A stretch of 64,000 nt of DNA from Craterostigma plantagineum (lineage: Eukaryota; Streptophyta; Magnoliopsida; Lamiales; Linderniaceae). Position numbers and translations under genes: made by a program. Where the stretch lies: contig JAPQWV010000358.1 in the NCBI GenBank assembly GCA_027422505.1, forward strand, positions 496,001 to 560,000, read 5' to 3'. Of the stretch, positions 1 through 12,060 are shown piece after piece; the first letter of the stretch is position 1; the number at the start of each line of letters is the position of its first letter. The notes under the pieces were generated by a model. It was not told the DNA's origin. It ran no database searches and saw nothing but the letters and a program-made list of their open reading frames with translations.

Positions 1-1231
1 CGCACTGACACCAATATTTCGTGCCTAAGGTCGGGACTTAGGAACACTTACGGGTCCGGTGACTGCTAATCTACGGACTCCAAGTAAGTAGAAATTTCAA
101 CTACAGTACGTAACTTGCCTGCGTCCGATGATGTGAATTTACGTGCTCGTGTATTTTACGTAAAACGTGCATGTTAAGATAGGATTATATTATTTGCATG
201 GTAAGCATGATCTGCATATTCACATGAGCATATCATGAGCACTTGCACGCATAAGTAGTAAGTATGACGCGAGGTAAGAGCGTGCATAAGATCGCCTGTG
301 TGCGATGTATACTCGCCGATATTGGCGTTTGTGTCGACTCAATGAAGAGTCACGGCTACCCTTGTGCGACCATGGCAAAAGAAGCCATAAGGCCTGTATA
401 AGAGGCTGGGGGAATACCCCGTATGCGGGAGATGCAACCTGGAGAATGCGGCCCGGGCACGCACTCAGTAAGGGAAGATTCCTACGGGTGACCATTCTAG
501 TGCGTAAAGCACTAACCGGGAGGGAAGATTCCTTCGGGTGACCTCCGCGGTTAGTGGCCTCGGTGTTAGCTACCAGTGAGAAGCGTCCGCGTGGAGGCCA
601 CGCTGAGTAAGGGAAGATTCCTTCGGGTGACCTTCTAGTGTGAGAACCTCCACACATGAGATCTCTATGAAATGGCGCATAGTGGGAAAGAAAGCCGAGG
701 GCCCAAATGAAGTGAGAATATGAGAAAAATGAGTACGTGCCAGAAAAAGAACGAGAAAATGAGAAAGAGAGTACGAGCATTAGAAAACGACGACGTGGAT
801 TGTCGATCGTTAGGTCACGTGCATACATGCATAATTTCTGCTTACTGAGCCTCCGTGGCTCATTCTTTATGTTACGTATTGTAGGTACCGACGATCACGG
901 TACGTGATCCGTCTTTTATGCGAGACCGACCCTTTTGAAGCTTCCGGCTGCTTTTGAGGTGGAAGTGTGTGTATGGATGACGACCTGTGAAGGCCGGGCG
1001 CATAGGAAGCTTTTGGCTGCACACATATACACACGCGCTTGTATATCGTGTAGATAGGGATACGATGAAATGTAGACGAATCACGAACATTCTTTTGACA
1101 TGTGTATAAGACTTCCGCATGCACGTTTAAAATGAAAAATTTTATTCGCATTTTTACGTACTCGCACGATAACAAAGCATTAACATTTAGATTTAGAACG
1201 GAATACGAGGGCGGGACGACGGGTCCTGACA
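1..1231 (+). repeat. 5' LTR of element 1 (3' portion only)
   Basis: This stretch repeats at 7587-8818 with about five differences, two of them C-to-T at CpG sites. It ends in TCCTGACA directly before the primer-binding site. The upstream part, which holds the TGTCGA array in the other copy, lies outside the window. Open frames here on either strand are shadows. Confidence 0.93.
472..632. repeat. Three copies of a 22-bp motif in the LTR
   Basis: The motif GGGAAGATTCC(T/A)(T/A)CGGGTGACC-like unit occurs at 472-493, 522-543 and 611-632, spaced 50 and 89 bp. Between the second and third copies an inverted pair GTGGCCTC / GAGGCCAC can form a stem. The same set recurs in the 3' LTR at about 8059-8219. 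Its position in the transcribed half of the LTR suggests an RNA structure or a protein-binding array; this is inference. Confidence 0.6.
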
Positions 1232-1234
1232 GAG

Positions 1235-1246
1235 TGGTATCAGAGC
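1235..1246 (+). other. Primer-binding site of element 1
   Basis: TGGTATCAGAGC, three bases after the LTR end. It matches the usual plant LTR-retrotransposon site complementary to the 3' end of initiator methionine tRNA, where minus-strand DNA synthesis starts. Confidence 0.9.
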
Positions 1247-1384
1247 TTCGGTCATAGGTCCTGTAGACTGTCCATACACACACACTCAAAAGCGCGGAAG
1301 CGGCCTTGCTTGTAAGTACGATGTTATGTGAATTGCTTGTGTGGTTTAATTTATTGGCCTTAGGAATTGTCAGGATAGGTGAAA

Positions 1385-2440
1385 ATGGTTAGACTTAGGG
1401 GTGAAGGAAGCAGAGAATCTGATCAGGGTAGAGATACCAATAATCCCCCTGATAGCCGGGATGCTACCATCCTGCAACTAACCGAATTGGTCCGGCAACA
1501 GTCGGCCCAAATCCAGCAGCTGATCCAACAGCAAAATGCTGGTGGGCAATCAGCTAACCTACCTCCCCCACCTGAACGAATCGAGATGATCGGGGAGAGG
1601 TTCAGGAAACTAAATCCTCCACTGTTCGAGGATGCTGTAGACCCCACATCCGCCGAGGATTGGCTGAGGACGCTGGAGAACATGTTCCAGCACAGCCGCA
1701 CCCCGGAGGCGGAAAAGGTCATGTGCGCTGCCTACCTGCTAAGGGGAAGCGCCGGACACTGGTGGGAAACCGTCTCAGCCGTCGAAAACCCCTTAACGAC
1801 TGGGATAGGTTTAAGGAAATCTTCAGGGGAAAGTATTACACCGCCCCTGTCAGAGCACAGCGGATGAACGAGTTCATCAACCTCCGCCAAGGAGCAATGA
1901 CAGTGGCGGAGTACATCAGGAAGTTCGAGCAGCTCTCAAGGTTCGCTGCTCATATGGTCAGTACGGACACGCTCAAGATTGAGCGTTTCATGGAAGGGCT
2001 GAAACCCGAGCTGTACAGAGACGTGAGTATGGCCGGGATACAAGGAGCCACATACGCCCAAGTGGCTGAGAGAGCGCTGGTGGCGGAGCAAGCCGAGGCA
2101 AGGATTGCTCGCGCCCAAGAAGCAAAGCGCAAGTTCGTGCAAGGGCCGCAAGGGAGCGGAGGCAACCCAAAGAGGCAGTTCGTGGCCAAGGGTGGAAAAC
2201 CAAATTTCCCGAATCGACCGAGACCACCCCCACAGTTCAACCCAAACCAGGGTAGACCCCAGTTGGACCTACCCGTATGCCCAAAGTGTGCACGGAGGCA
2301 CACGGGAATCTGCCACTCCCAGAATGCCGTTTGCTTCAAATGTGGCAAGACGGGCCACTATGAGAGGGCATGTCCGGAAGGTGGATCCGGAAGTCAAGCT
2401 GGGAACCAAGTAGCACCACCGAGAGTACCGGCACGGGTCT
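1385..2440 (+). pseudogene. gag: gag of element 1 (frameshifted)
   Basis: Structural capsid/nucleocapsid part of the gag-pol polyprotein, which packages element RNA in cytoplasmic particles. The first ATG is at 1385. A glutamine-rich N-terminus (about residues 35-55) is followed by the retrotransposon gag core, recognisable by GHWWETV, then [26 protein letters not shown] and [13 protein letters not shown] zinc knuckle lies at 2332-2373 ([14 protein letters not shown]). A loss of one base in the C run at 1789-1792 moves the frame in the middle of the core: the upstream frame runs to 1867, and the downstream one is open from before 1790 to 5389. The homologous internal regions 2 and 3 confirm the expected continuity. 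A true inactivating deletion and a homopolymer sequencing error cannot be told apart here. Confidence 0.9.
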
Positions 2441-5391
2441 ACACTATAACCTCTGAGGAAGCGGAGAATAACCCGGCCGTGGTGACAGGTACCCTCCTCG
2501 TCTACGAAACCCCCACTTGCATCCTAGTCGACTCAGAAGCGACACATTTGTTCGCGTCCACTAAGTATGTCACGAGGGTAGGAGTCACGCCTCACCGAGC
2601 TGAGTGCGAATTTAGGGTAACAGTTCCGAACGGGAATCCCACCCAAACCAATCAGGTTTTAAGGGATTGTCCAGTAGTAATCGGGGACAGGGAACTACCC
2701 ATAGACCTCATAATTATCCCCATGAATGATTATGAGGTAATCCTGGGAATGGATTGGCTATCGAAGTACGGAGCCGTCATAGACTGCCACCGCAAGATAG
2801 TCACGCTCAATATGGACGGGGATGAACCCCTTAAATTTGTAGGGACAAGTAAGGGGACTATGATCCCTAGGATATCAGCGCTGAAAGCCCAACGATTGAT
2901 CAGATCAGGGTGCGAAGCCTATCTGGTATTCGCTATCAAGTCGGAGGAGGATCCCTCTCCGAAACTCGAGGGAGTGCCGGTAGTTAAGGAGTTCCCTGAT
3001 GTATTCCCCGAGGAACTACCGGGACTACCACCCGAGCGAGAAATAGAGTTCGCTATAGATCTGGTACCTGGAGCGGCACCAGTATCTAAAACCCCCTATC
3101 GGCTAGCACCGACGGAGATGAAGGAGTTAAAGGGCCAACTCGACGAACTCCTGCAGAAGGAGTTCATACAGCCGAGTTTCTCTCCCTGGGGAGCGCCGGT
3201 GCTATTCGTGAAGAAGAAAGATGGGTCTATGCGATTATGCATAGACTACAGGGAGCTGAATAAGTTAACGATTAAGAACAAGTACCCACTCCCTAGGATA
3301 GACGATCTGTTCGATCAACTGCAAGGTGCAACGGTCTTCTCCAAGATCGACTTAAGATCGGGCTATCACCAACTCAGGATCCGGAAGGAAGATGTCCCGA
3401 AGACGGCCTTTAGTACCCGTTATGGCCACTACGAATTTCTGGTGATGCCATTCGGGCTAACTAATGCGCCCGCAGCTTTTATGGACTTAATGAACCGGGT
3501 GTTCAAGCCATACCTAGATAGGTTTGTCATCGTCTTCATTGATGACATCCTAATCTACTCAGGGACGAAGGAGGAGCACGAAGAACACCTAAGAACAGTT
3601 CTAGGAATACTACGGGGCAAGCAACTATACGCCAAGTTCAAGAAGTGCGAATTTTGGCTCGACCAAGTCGCCTTCTTGGGGCATATAGTATCAGGAGAAG
3701 GGATTTCTGTAGACCCAAAGAAGATAGAAGCCATTAGCAATTGGCCCAGACCGACGAGCGTAACGGAAGTACGAAGTTTCCTCGGTCTCGCGGGTTATTA
3801 CAGGAAATTCATCAAGGATTTCTCAAGGATAGCGTCTACACTAACGAAGCTGACCAGGAAGAATACGCCGTTTCAGTGGACCGCAGAATGCGAACGAAGC
3901 TTCCAAGAGCTGAAGGGACGGCTGACGACGGCCCCAGTTCTCACGATACCTTCAGGAACTGGAGGGTTCACCGTGTATAGTGATGCGTCGAAGAACGGGT
4001 TAGGATGCGTGCTAATGCAGAACGGGAATGTAGTAGCATACGCATCTCGACAACTAAAAGAGTACGAGAAAAACTACCCGACGCACGACTTGGAACTGGC
4101 AGCAGTGGTCTTTGCTCTCAAGATCTGGAGGCATTACCTCTACGGAGAGCGGTGCGAGATATACACTGACCACAAGAGCCTCAAGTACTTCTTTACGCAA
4201 AAGGAGTTGAATATGAGGCAGAGGAGGTGGTTAGAGTTAGTTAAGGATTATGACTGCGTAATCAACTACCACCCAGGCAAGGCGAACATAGTAGCCGATG
4301 CCTTAAGCAGAAAAGCAGTCAGTACAGAACTGCAACTGCTGGAAGTCGAAGTCGTAAGGTTAGGCGAAGTTGAGGCGCAGCTAGCAGCCTTAACCTTGCA
4401 ACCAACGTTGCTGGAGCAAATCAAGACAGCGCTGGAAACGGATGAATTGTATACGAAAATTAAGGAAGCACAACCAGAACAAACAACCGGAGACCTCATG
4501 ATAAGGGGAGACGGGCGACTGTATTTCAAGGATCGGTTGTACGTACCAGACAACGCTGAGCTAAGAAGGACGATAATGACGGAAGCCCATGCCACTGCAT
4601 ACTCAGTACATCCAGGAGCAACGAAGATGTACAGAGGTTTGAAGGAGAACTACTGGTGGCCAGGCATGAAAAAGGACATCGCGACGTTCGTGAGTCAGTG
4701 CCTGACGTGCCAGCAGATAAAAGCCGAGCATCAAAGGCCGGCGGGAACCCTACAACCGTTACCCATTCCGGAATGGAAATGGGATAACATTACCATGGAT
4801 TTCGTAGTAGGACTGCCGAGGAACACGAAGGGGCACGACGCGATTTGGGTGATTGTCGACAGACTCACTAAGTCCGCCCACTTCTTACCTATTAGCATGA
4901 CATTTTCCATGGAACGGTACGCGGAGCTCTATATTCAAGAAATAGTGCGACTGCACGGCGTTCCATCCTCAATAGTCTCGGATCGCGACTCCAGATTTCT
5001 TTCGAAATTCTGGACGAGCTTGCAAAAGGCGATGGGAACGAAACTATCTTTTAGTACCGCCTATCATCCGCAGACGGACGGTCAGTCCGAGCGAACCATT
5101 CAGACCCTGGAGGACATGCTCCGAGCGTGTGTACTCGATTTCAAAGGAAATTGGAGTAAGTACCTCCCACTGATCGAGTTCTCCTACAATAATAGCTACC
5201 ACGTCACCATTGGGATGGCACCGTACGAAGCACTATACGGGCGTAGGTGCAGATCCCCGGTACATTGGGACGAGGTTGGCGAACGGGCAGTGTTGGGCCC
5301 TGACATAGTACGAGAAATGACGGAAGCCATTACCACCATACGAGAAAGAATGCGAACGGCACAGAGCCGACAGAAAAGCTACGCAGACTGA
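2441..5391 (+). CDS. pol: pol of element 1: protease, RT, RNase H, integrase
   Basis: One long open frame in the order protease, reverse transcriptase, RNase H, integrase. The protease active site reads DSE at 2530-2538, where the family and internal region 2 have DSG, so the protease is probably dead. RT carries [13 protein letters not shown] with the catalytic aspartate pair at 3541-3546, preceded by [20 protein letters not shown]. RNase H begins with [11 protein letters not shown] near 3974. Integrase has a zinc-binding HHCC region (about 4588-4725) and the DDE residues: Asp at 4798-4800, Asp in VSDRD near 4981 and Glu in SERTIQ near 5091. The frame ends at TGA 5389-5391 in the middle of the integrase C-terminal domain. 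The same frame is open again immediately afterwards. Confidence 0.93.
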
Positions 5392-5847
5392 AGACGTCGA
5401 TCACTGGAATTTGAAGCAGGCGATATGGTGTTTGTTAAAGTATCGCCGATGAAAGGCGTGAAAAGATTTGGAAAGAAAGGGAAGCTAAGTCCTAGGTATA
5501 TAGGACCCTGTAGGATACTGAAGAGGGTAGGCGAGGTAGCATACCAGCTGGAGCTACCTGCGTCATTATCGCAAGTGCATGACGTGTTTCACGTCTCGAC
5601 ACTGCGGAAATACATAGCTGACCCGGACCACGTTCTAGGAAATGAATCTCTGCATCAACAATTGAAACCGGATCTAAGCTACGAAGAGACTCCGGTGGAG
5701 ATATTGATGTACGAGACCAAAAGACTTAGGAATAAAGACATTCCTTTAGTGAAAGTGTTGTGGCGGAATCAGTCCACGGAAGAAGCCACGTGGGAACGGG
5801 AGGACGAAATGCGAATTCGTTATCCCGAATTGTTCCACACGGGCTGA
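5392..5847 (+). pseudogene. Integrase C-terminus plus chromodomain, cut off by a stop
   Basis: In-frame continuation of pol after the premature TGA. It contains the GKLSPRYIGPCRIL integrase C-terminal fold, VHDVFHVSTLRKY, and a chromodomain-like end (YEETPVEILMY, IPLVKVLWRNQ, EEATWERED, YPELF). In this clade the chromodomain is thought to steer integration to particular chromatin. In internal region 2 the same place is uninterrupted (YADHRR), so the stop is a change in this copy. The natural stop is at 5845-5847. Confidence 0.9.
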
Positions 5848-5869
5848 TTTCGGGGGTGAAATCCTCCCT

Positions 5870-5882
5870 AAGGGGGGGAGGA
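5870..5882 (+). other. Polypurine tract of element 1
   Basis: A G-rich purine run (AAGGGGGGGAGGA) ends directly at the TG of the 3' LTR. It is the expected primer for plus-strand DNA synthesis. The same tract precedes the LTRs at 13454 and 20698. Confidence 0.88.
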
Positions 5883-8818
5883 TGTAGGACCCCGGTCCCT
5901 GAAAATTAGGTCGGCCAATAAATTATGTGTATGACTAACGTGATTTTGTGTTAATTACGTATATGTTCTACTTTTATGTGGATTCATGAAATTTCATGCT
6001 CGTGATTTTGTGAGTATTACGTGCTAATAATAAAGTGCTTACGACGATCCCTAAATTATGTAAGGGATTTTAGGCACTAATAAGGAAGGAAGAAGACTTA
6101 ATGACAATTATATGGGAATTGGGCTAGGGAGAAACTTTGGACCATGAATTTAATAAACTAGGAATTTCCAAATGGGCTAAAAATGGAACTAGGCCCAATC
6201 CATAAAAGAAATACCAACTTTGGAGACAAGTTCCCCTAAAACAAGTAAGAACCCACGCCACTTTGTGCCTTATCTACCAAAAGCTATGGAAAATATCTAA
6301 CTAAAAACAACTCAATACACTTTAACCCCAAAAAGAAAACCCACGAAAGAAGAAACCAAGAAGAAGTCGAAGCAAGAAAAAGAAGCCGAGCCAAATTCGA
6401 ACCAAGAAGCTTGAGAATTCGAAGTTGGTAAGTAAAACCCCCTCCTTAAGCTCTTAATTCTTTACTTTAGAGGTAGTTGAGAGCATTAATCGGCATTAAA
6501 GGCAAGTGGTTGGAAAAGCCACGAGAAACCCTAAAATACCGAGCCTAAATTCGTACTAAGGGTTTCGGAATGAGCAAATAAGGAGTTAAGTAGTTTTGTG
6601 TGTGATTTAGAACTTAGAACGCTAGGAGGAACGAGCTAAAAATCCAGTTTCGAGGATTGAAGAACGTTTAGGGATTGAAGTCGATGATAAATGTCGAGAC
6701 CATATTGAAGAAAATGTCGAATGATACATAAAATGTCGAGCTCATGTCGACTTTTCCGTCTCAAGTGCCGTAAGGCAAAATGTCGAATGATAGATAGAAA
6801 TGTCAAGCGAAATCAAGTATGAAATGTCGAGTCATCCTATTAGGGTAAATGTCGAATACTAGATAGAAATGTCGACCTCTCATATCCCAAAATAACAAGG
6901 TAAAATGTCGAGTGAAACCGAACACGAAATGTCGAGAACCAAAGAGAAATGTCGAAATGTTAGGTTAGATGTCGACGTGATATGTATCGACATTTTATAA
7001 ATGTCGAGACCCATGTAAGTTTCATGTCGACATTTCCTAATAAAAATATCGAAATCATACTAATGAAAGATGTCGAAGCAAATGGTAAATGTCGAGATCT
7101 CAAATTATATAATGTCGAGCTTTACTAAAATGTCGAGTTCATATACAATAATGTCGAGATGTTAAGGAAAGATGTCGAGCTCATGTCGACTTTGTTCGTT
7201 TCAAGCGACGAGTAAATGTCGAGTCCTACTATGGAGAGAAAATGTCTGGTCGAACATAAACTGTCGAGGTGAATTTCATGTCGACACTTTATGTTTCAAA
7301 TGGCGAGATAAATATCGAATGAAAGTGAACACAAAAATGTCGAAACCCTAAGGTATAAATGTCGAGATCCTACCTTATAAAATTATACCAATACTTACCT
7401 CGACAAATGATGTCGAGCCTCATGGTAAATCCATATCGACATTTCAGTACAAAAGTCGAATGCAATACTGATAGACCAAAGTAAAATGTCGACACTTAAT
7501 TAACTATACAACCCGAAATCTATTTTAACCCATGATGTACATTTAGGGCTTGAAGATTTGTATACTCAAACCATTAAATAAAATAGCGCACTGACACCAA
7601 TATTTCGTGCCTAAGGTCGGGACTTAGGAACACTTACGGGTCCGGTGACTGCTAATCTACGGACTCCAAGTAAGTAGAAATTTCAACTACAGTACGTAAC
7701 TTGCCTGCGTCCGATGATGTGAATTTACGTGCTCGTGTATTTTACGTAAAACGTGCATGTTAAGATAGGATTATATTATTTGCATGGTAAGCATGATCTG
7801 CATATTCACATGAGCATATCATGAGCACTTGCACGCATAAGTAGTAAGTATGACGCGAGGTAAGAGCGTGCATAAGATCGCCTGTGTGCGATGTATACTC
7901 GCCGATATTGGCGTTTGTGTCGACTCAATGAAGAGTCACGGCTACCCTTGTGCGACCATGGCAAAAGAAGCCATAAGGCCTGTATAAGAGGCTGGGGGAA
8001 TACCCCGTATGCGGGAGATGCAACCTGGAGAATGCGGCCCGGGGCACGCACTGAGTAAGGGAAGATTCCTACGGGTGACCATTCTAGTGCGTAAAGCACT
8101 AACCGGGAGGGAAGATTCCTTCGGGTGACCTCCGCGGTTAGTGGCCTCGGTGTTAGCTACCAGTGAGAAGCGTCCGCGTGGAGGCCACGCTGAGTAAGGG
8201 AAGATTCCTTCGGGTGACCTTCTAGTGTGAGAACCTCCACACATGAGATCTCTATGAAATGGCGCATAGTGGGAAAGAAAGCCGAGGGCCCAAATGAAGT
8301 GAGAATATGAGAAAAATGAGTACGTGCCAGAAAAAGAACGAGAAAATGAGAAAGAGAGTACGAGCATTAGAAAACGACGACGTGGATTGTCGATCGTTAG
8401 GTCACGTGCATACATGCATAATTTCTGCTTACTGAGCCTCGGTGGCTCATTCTTTATGTTACGTATTGTAGGTACCGACGATCACGGTACGTGATCCGTC
8501 TTTTATGCGAGACCGACCCTTTTGAAGCTTCCGGCTGCTTTTGAGGTGGAAGTGTGTGTATGGATGACGACCTGTGAAGGCCGGGCGCATAGGAAGCTTT
8601 TGGCTGCACACATATACACACGCGCTTGTATATCGTGTAGATAGGGATACGATGAAATGTAGACGAATCACGAACATTCTTTTGACATGTGTATAAGACT
8701 TCCGCATGCACGTTTAAAATGAAAAATTTTATTCGCATTTTTACGTACTTGCACGATAACAAAGCATTAACATTTAGATTTAGAACGGAATACGAGGGCG
8801 GGATGACGGGTCCTGACA
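5883..8818 (+). repeat. 3' LTR of element 1 (2936 bp)
   Basis: Starts TGTAGGACCC and ends GGGTCCTGACA, so its short ends are near-inverted. The first 700 bp are AT-rich. 6691-7492 holds the TGTCGA array. 7587-8818 duplicates the window start. No real coding region is seen inside. Confidence 0.92.
6691..7492 (+). repeat. Dispersed TGTCGA motif array in the LTR of element 1
   Basis: By eye about 28 copies of TGTCGA, usually within AAATGTCGAG, lie in about 800 bp at irregular 15-45 bp spacing. A few diverged copies (TGTCAAG, TATCGA) are also present. Nearly all have the same orientation; some extend to the palindrome TGTCGACA. Intervening bases are not repeated, so this is not a simple tandem satellite. 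Confidence 0.85.
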
Positions 8819-8957
8819 TAGATTCTGATGACTGTCCATGTACTGCCGCTCAAAAGTCTGGAGAACCAGCCTGGCCTGTAAGTTTACTTCTTGAGTATGT
8901 GATTACGTGTTATTTGATACATGTGCTCTCTATGACTGATTGTAGAACTAGTTGAAA

Positions 8958-10190
8958 ATGCCGAGGACACGTAGAGAAGTAGGTGAAACTAGTCGTAGGG
9001 CGGGTTCCGAATCCCCACCAAATGAGGACCGCTCTACCATCCATCAGTTAACTGATCTGATTCGGCGGCAGTCCGATCAGATTAATGATCTCATCCATCG
9101 CCAAAATTCCTCGGAACGTCACTCATCCCCTGGCCTAGAACGGGTAGAGGCTGCCGGGAAAGGTTCCGACGGTTAAACCCCCCTTCGTTCGAGGAAGCAG
9201 TCGATCCTACCTTTCCGGAGGATTGGCTCAGACAATAGAAAATATGTTTCGAGTTAGCCACCTGCCTGATACTGAAAAGGTGACGTGTGCCACCTTTATG
9301 TTACGTGGGAACGCGGGCTACTGGTGGGACACCATTCAGGTGCTCGAGGATCCCAATATGATGACCTGGGAAAGGTTCAAAACGCTCTTTCGGGGCAAAT
9401 ACTTTACCGCACCTGATAGAGCACAGAAGCTGAATGAGTTTATAAACCTGAAACAAGGAGGGATGTCCGTAGCCGACTACATCCGCAAATTTGAGCAGCT
9501 CTCGAGGTTTGCGCCACATATAGTGGCTACAGATGAGCTGAAGATCGAGCGTTTTCTAGAAGGTCTCAAACCTGAGATCTTCCGAAGCGTTAGCATGTAT
9601 GATACTGAAGGAAAGACTTACGCTCGTATCGCTGAACGAGCAATATTAGCTGAGCAAGTAGAGAGTAGAGTTACCAAGGCTCAAGATGCCAAACGACGAG
9701 CAGAGGTGCAACAAGGAGGAGGGAATCAGAAACGCCCGTTCTTTGGCAAGAATCTGAACAATCGTGGAAATCAACCAGGCCAGCAGAACTGGAGACCGAG
9801 GCCAAACCAAGGACCAGCTAACATTTTAAACCGACCCCTAAACACTGTACCTCAGTGTCGGCAGTGTGGGCGCTACCACTACGGACTATGCCATGGGCCA
9901 AGACCAAACCCAACTCCCCAGTGCTTCCGGTGCGGAAAGATTGGCCACTATGCCAGGGTCTGTAACGAGAAGATACCGCAAGTTCCAACCCAACCTTTAA
10001 TCCGACCTCCACCAGTACCAGCACGAGTTTTTACTCTAACGAATGAGGAGGCCGAAGCAAATCCTTCTGTGGTCACGGGTACGTTGACTATCTATAACGT
10101 GCCCACCTCTGTGTTAATTGACTCTGGGGCCACACATTCATTTGTGTCAGCCAAATATGTGGAAAAGGTGGGAGTTCTCCTACCTAGCTG
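8958..10190 (+). pseudogene. gag: gag and start of protease, internal region 2
   Basis: ATG at 8958 (MPRTRREVGE). Compared with internal region 3, one G is missing near 9153 and one A near 9231, so the N-terminus, a short middle piece and the rest lie in three frames. The long open part from 9223 has the gag core ([45 protein letters not shown]) and a CCHC zinc knuckle at 9922-9963 (CFRCGKIGHYARVC). The protease motif DSGATHSF is intact at 10120. A third shift near 10185 (KVGV followed by a stop) ends this frame just after the protease active site. Confidence 0.88.
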
Positions 10191-12060
10191 AGTGCAATTA
10201 CATAGTTACCCTACCACACGGTGATCCGACGCGCACTAACCAAGTGCTGGAAGGATGCTCCGTTAACATTGAGGGTAGAGATCTGAGCGTCGATCTGATT
10301 GTGATCCCAATGAATGACTATGATGTTATCTTTGGGATGGATTGGCTCTCGAGATATGGAGCCATTATAGATTGTCACAAGAAGGTCGTAAAATTTCAAC
10401 TGCCCGAAGAAGAGGTGTTTACTTTTTCGGGAAAAACTACTATGAATCGTATTCCGCAAATCTCTGCGTTGAAGGCTCAACGACTGTTGAGGTCCGGTTG
10501 TGAGTCTTATCTAGTACATGCGGTGAAGGCAGAGGAGTTACCTCAGCCAGAACTGAAGGATGTACCGATAGTTAATGAGTATACTGATGTATTTCCCGAT
10601 GATCTCCCGGGGTTACCGCCTGATCGAGAAATACAGTTTACGATAGATCTGATGCTGGGGTCCGCCCCAATCTCCAAAGCTCCTTATCGACTAGCGCCGA
10701 ACGAACTGAAAGAATTGAAGGAACAGCTAGAGGACTTGTTGCAGAAAGGGTTTATTCAGCCCAGCTTTTCACCGTGGGGAGCACCAGTCCTATTCGTGCG
10801 AAAGAAAGACGGGTCGATGCGACTGTGTATTGACTATCGGGAATTGAACAAGATCACGATCAAGAATAAATACCCATTACCGAGGATCGATGATCTATTC
10901 GACCAACTACAGGGTGCTACGGTATTCTCGAAAATTGACCTCCGTTCGGGATACCATCAGTTGAAGATCAGGGAGGTAGATGTTCCTAAAACCGCATTCA
11001 GTACAAGGTACGGCCATTATGAGTTTCTGGTCATGCCTTTTGGACTGACAAATGCTCCAGCTGCTTTTATGGACTTGATGAATCGAGTTTTTAAGAACTA
11101 TCTCGACTGTTTCGTAATCGTCTTTATTGACGATATTCTGATCTATTCTAAGATGAGGGAGGAACACGAGAATCATTTACGAATCGTCTTAGGAATCCTG
11201 CGAGAGAAACAGCTCTACGCCAAATTCAAGAAATGCGAATTTTGGCTTGAGCAAGTAGCCTTCTTGGGACACGTGATTTCCGGGAGTGGAATCTCCGTGG
11301 ACCCGAGTAAGATTGAGGCCGTGAACAATTGGCCACGACCAACTACTCCGACCGAGGTTCGAAGTTTTCTAGGACTTGCGGGATATTACCGTAAGTTCAT
11401 AGCTGACTTCTCAAGCATTGCCTCGACTCTGACGAACCTGACCAGAAAGAACGCACCTTTCAAGTGGTCTGAAGCTTGCGAACAAAGTTTTCAGGAGCTG
11501 AAGAAGCGACTCACTTCTGCTCCTATTCTGACTATACCCTCGGGAACGGGAGGATTCTCAGTCTATAGTGATGCCTCGAAAAACGGACTGGGATGCGTGC
11601 TGATGCAAAATGGGAAGGTGATCGCTTATGCTCCACGGCAACTAAAAGAATATGAAAAGAACTACCCAACCCACGACTTAGAACTTGCAGCAGTCGTCTT
11701 CGCCTTAAAGATTTGGAGACACTACCTTTACGGAGAACGGTGCGAAATCTTTACAGACCATAAGAGTCTGAAATATTTCTTCACTCAGAAAGAGCTGAAT
11801 ATGAGACAACGACGATGGCTGGAACTTATAAAAGACTACGACTGCGTTATTAATTATCATCCGGGCAAAGCGAACGTAGTCGCTGACGCGCTTAGTCGAA
11901 AGGCGATAGGTACGGAACTGCACAGGCTTGGAATGGAAATAGTCCATTTGGGCGAAGTCGAAACGAAACTAGCAACGCTGACTCTTCAGCCGACGTTGCT
12001 AGAGCAAATTCAAAGAACACAAAAAAAGAATGAATTCTATTTAAAGGCGAAGGATACACT
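10185..12060 (+). CDS. pol: Protease end, RT and RNase H, internal region 2
   Basis: Continuous frame from the C-terminal half of protease ([12 protein letters not shown] segment reading [13 protein letters not shown]) through RT and RNase H. RT shows [40 protein letters not shown] and [13 protein letters not shown] with catalytic aspartates at 11129-11134. RNase H shows [14 protein letters not shown] and [11 protein letters not shown]. One C is missing near 12060 relative to internal region 3, so the frame slides before integrase and ends at 12151. The RT and RNase H domains themselves look intact. Confidence 0.9.

Larger units (their letters stand above)
1..8818 (+). mobile_element. Ty3/gypsy Tekay-type chromovirus, element 1
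   Basis: LTR retrotransposon cut by the left window edge. Seen directly: a partial 5' LTR (1-1231), an initiator-Met-type primer-binding site, gag, protease, reverse transcriptase, RNase H, integrase and a C-terminal chromodomain in that order, a polypurine tract and a complete 3' LTR (5883-8818). The domain order with integrase last defines Ty3/gypsy. The tail with motif LVKVLWRN followed by EEATWE is the chromodomain type of the plant Tekay/Del clade. The two LTRs differ at only about five places over the 1231 bp that can be compared, so the insertion is recent. It is nevertheless not autonomous as written: a gag frameshift, an altered protease motif and an in-frame stop are present. The right flank is the internal region of another chromovirus. 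Confidence 0.93.

Noticed and set aside
220..828. Long minus-strand frames in the element 1 LTR, repeated at 7942-8415
   Set aside because: They lie inside an LTR, have no protein motif, and the single-base LTR difference breaks one copy; shadows of non-coding DNA.
8689..8955. Plus-strand 88-codon frame across the LTR end
   Set aside because: Crosses the LTR boundary at 8818 into another element's leader; accidental.
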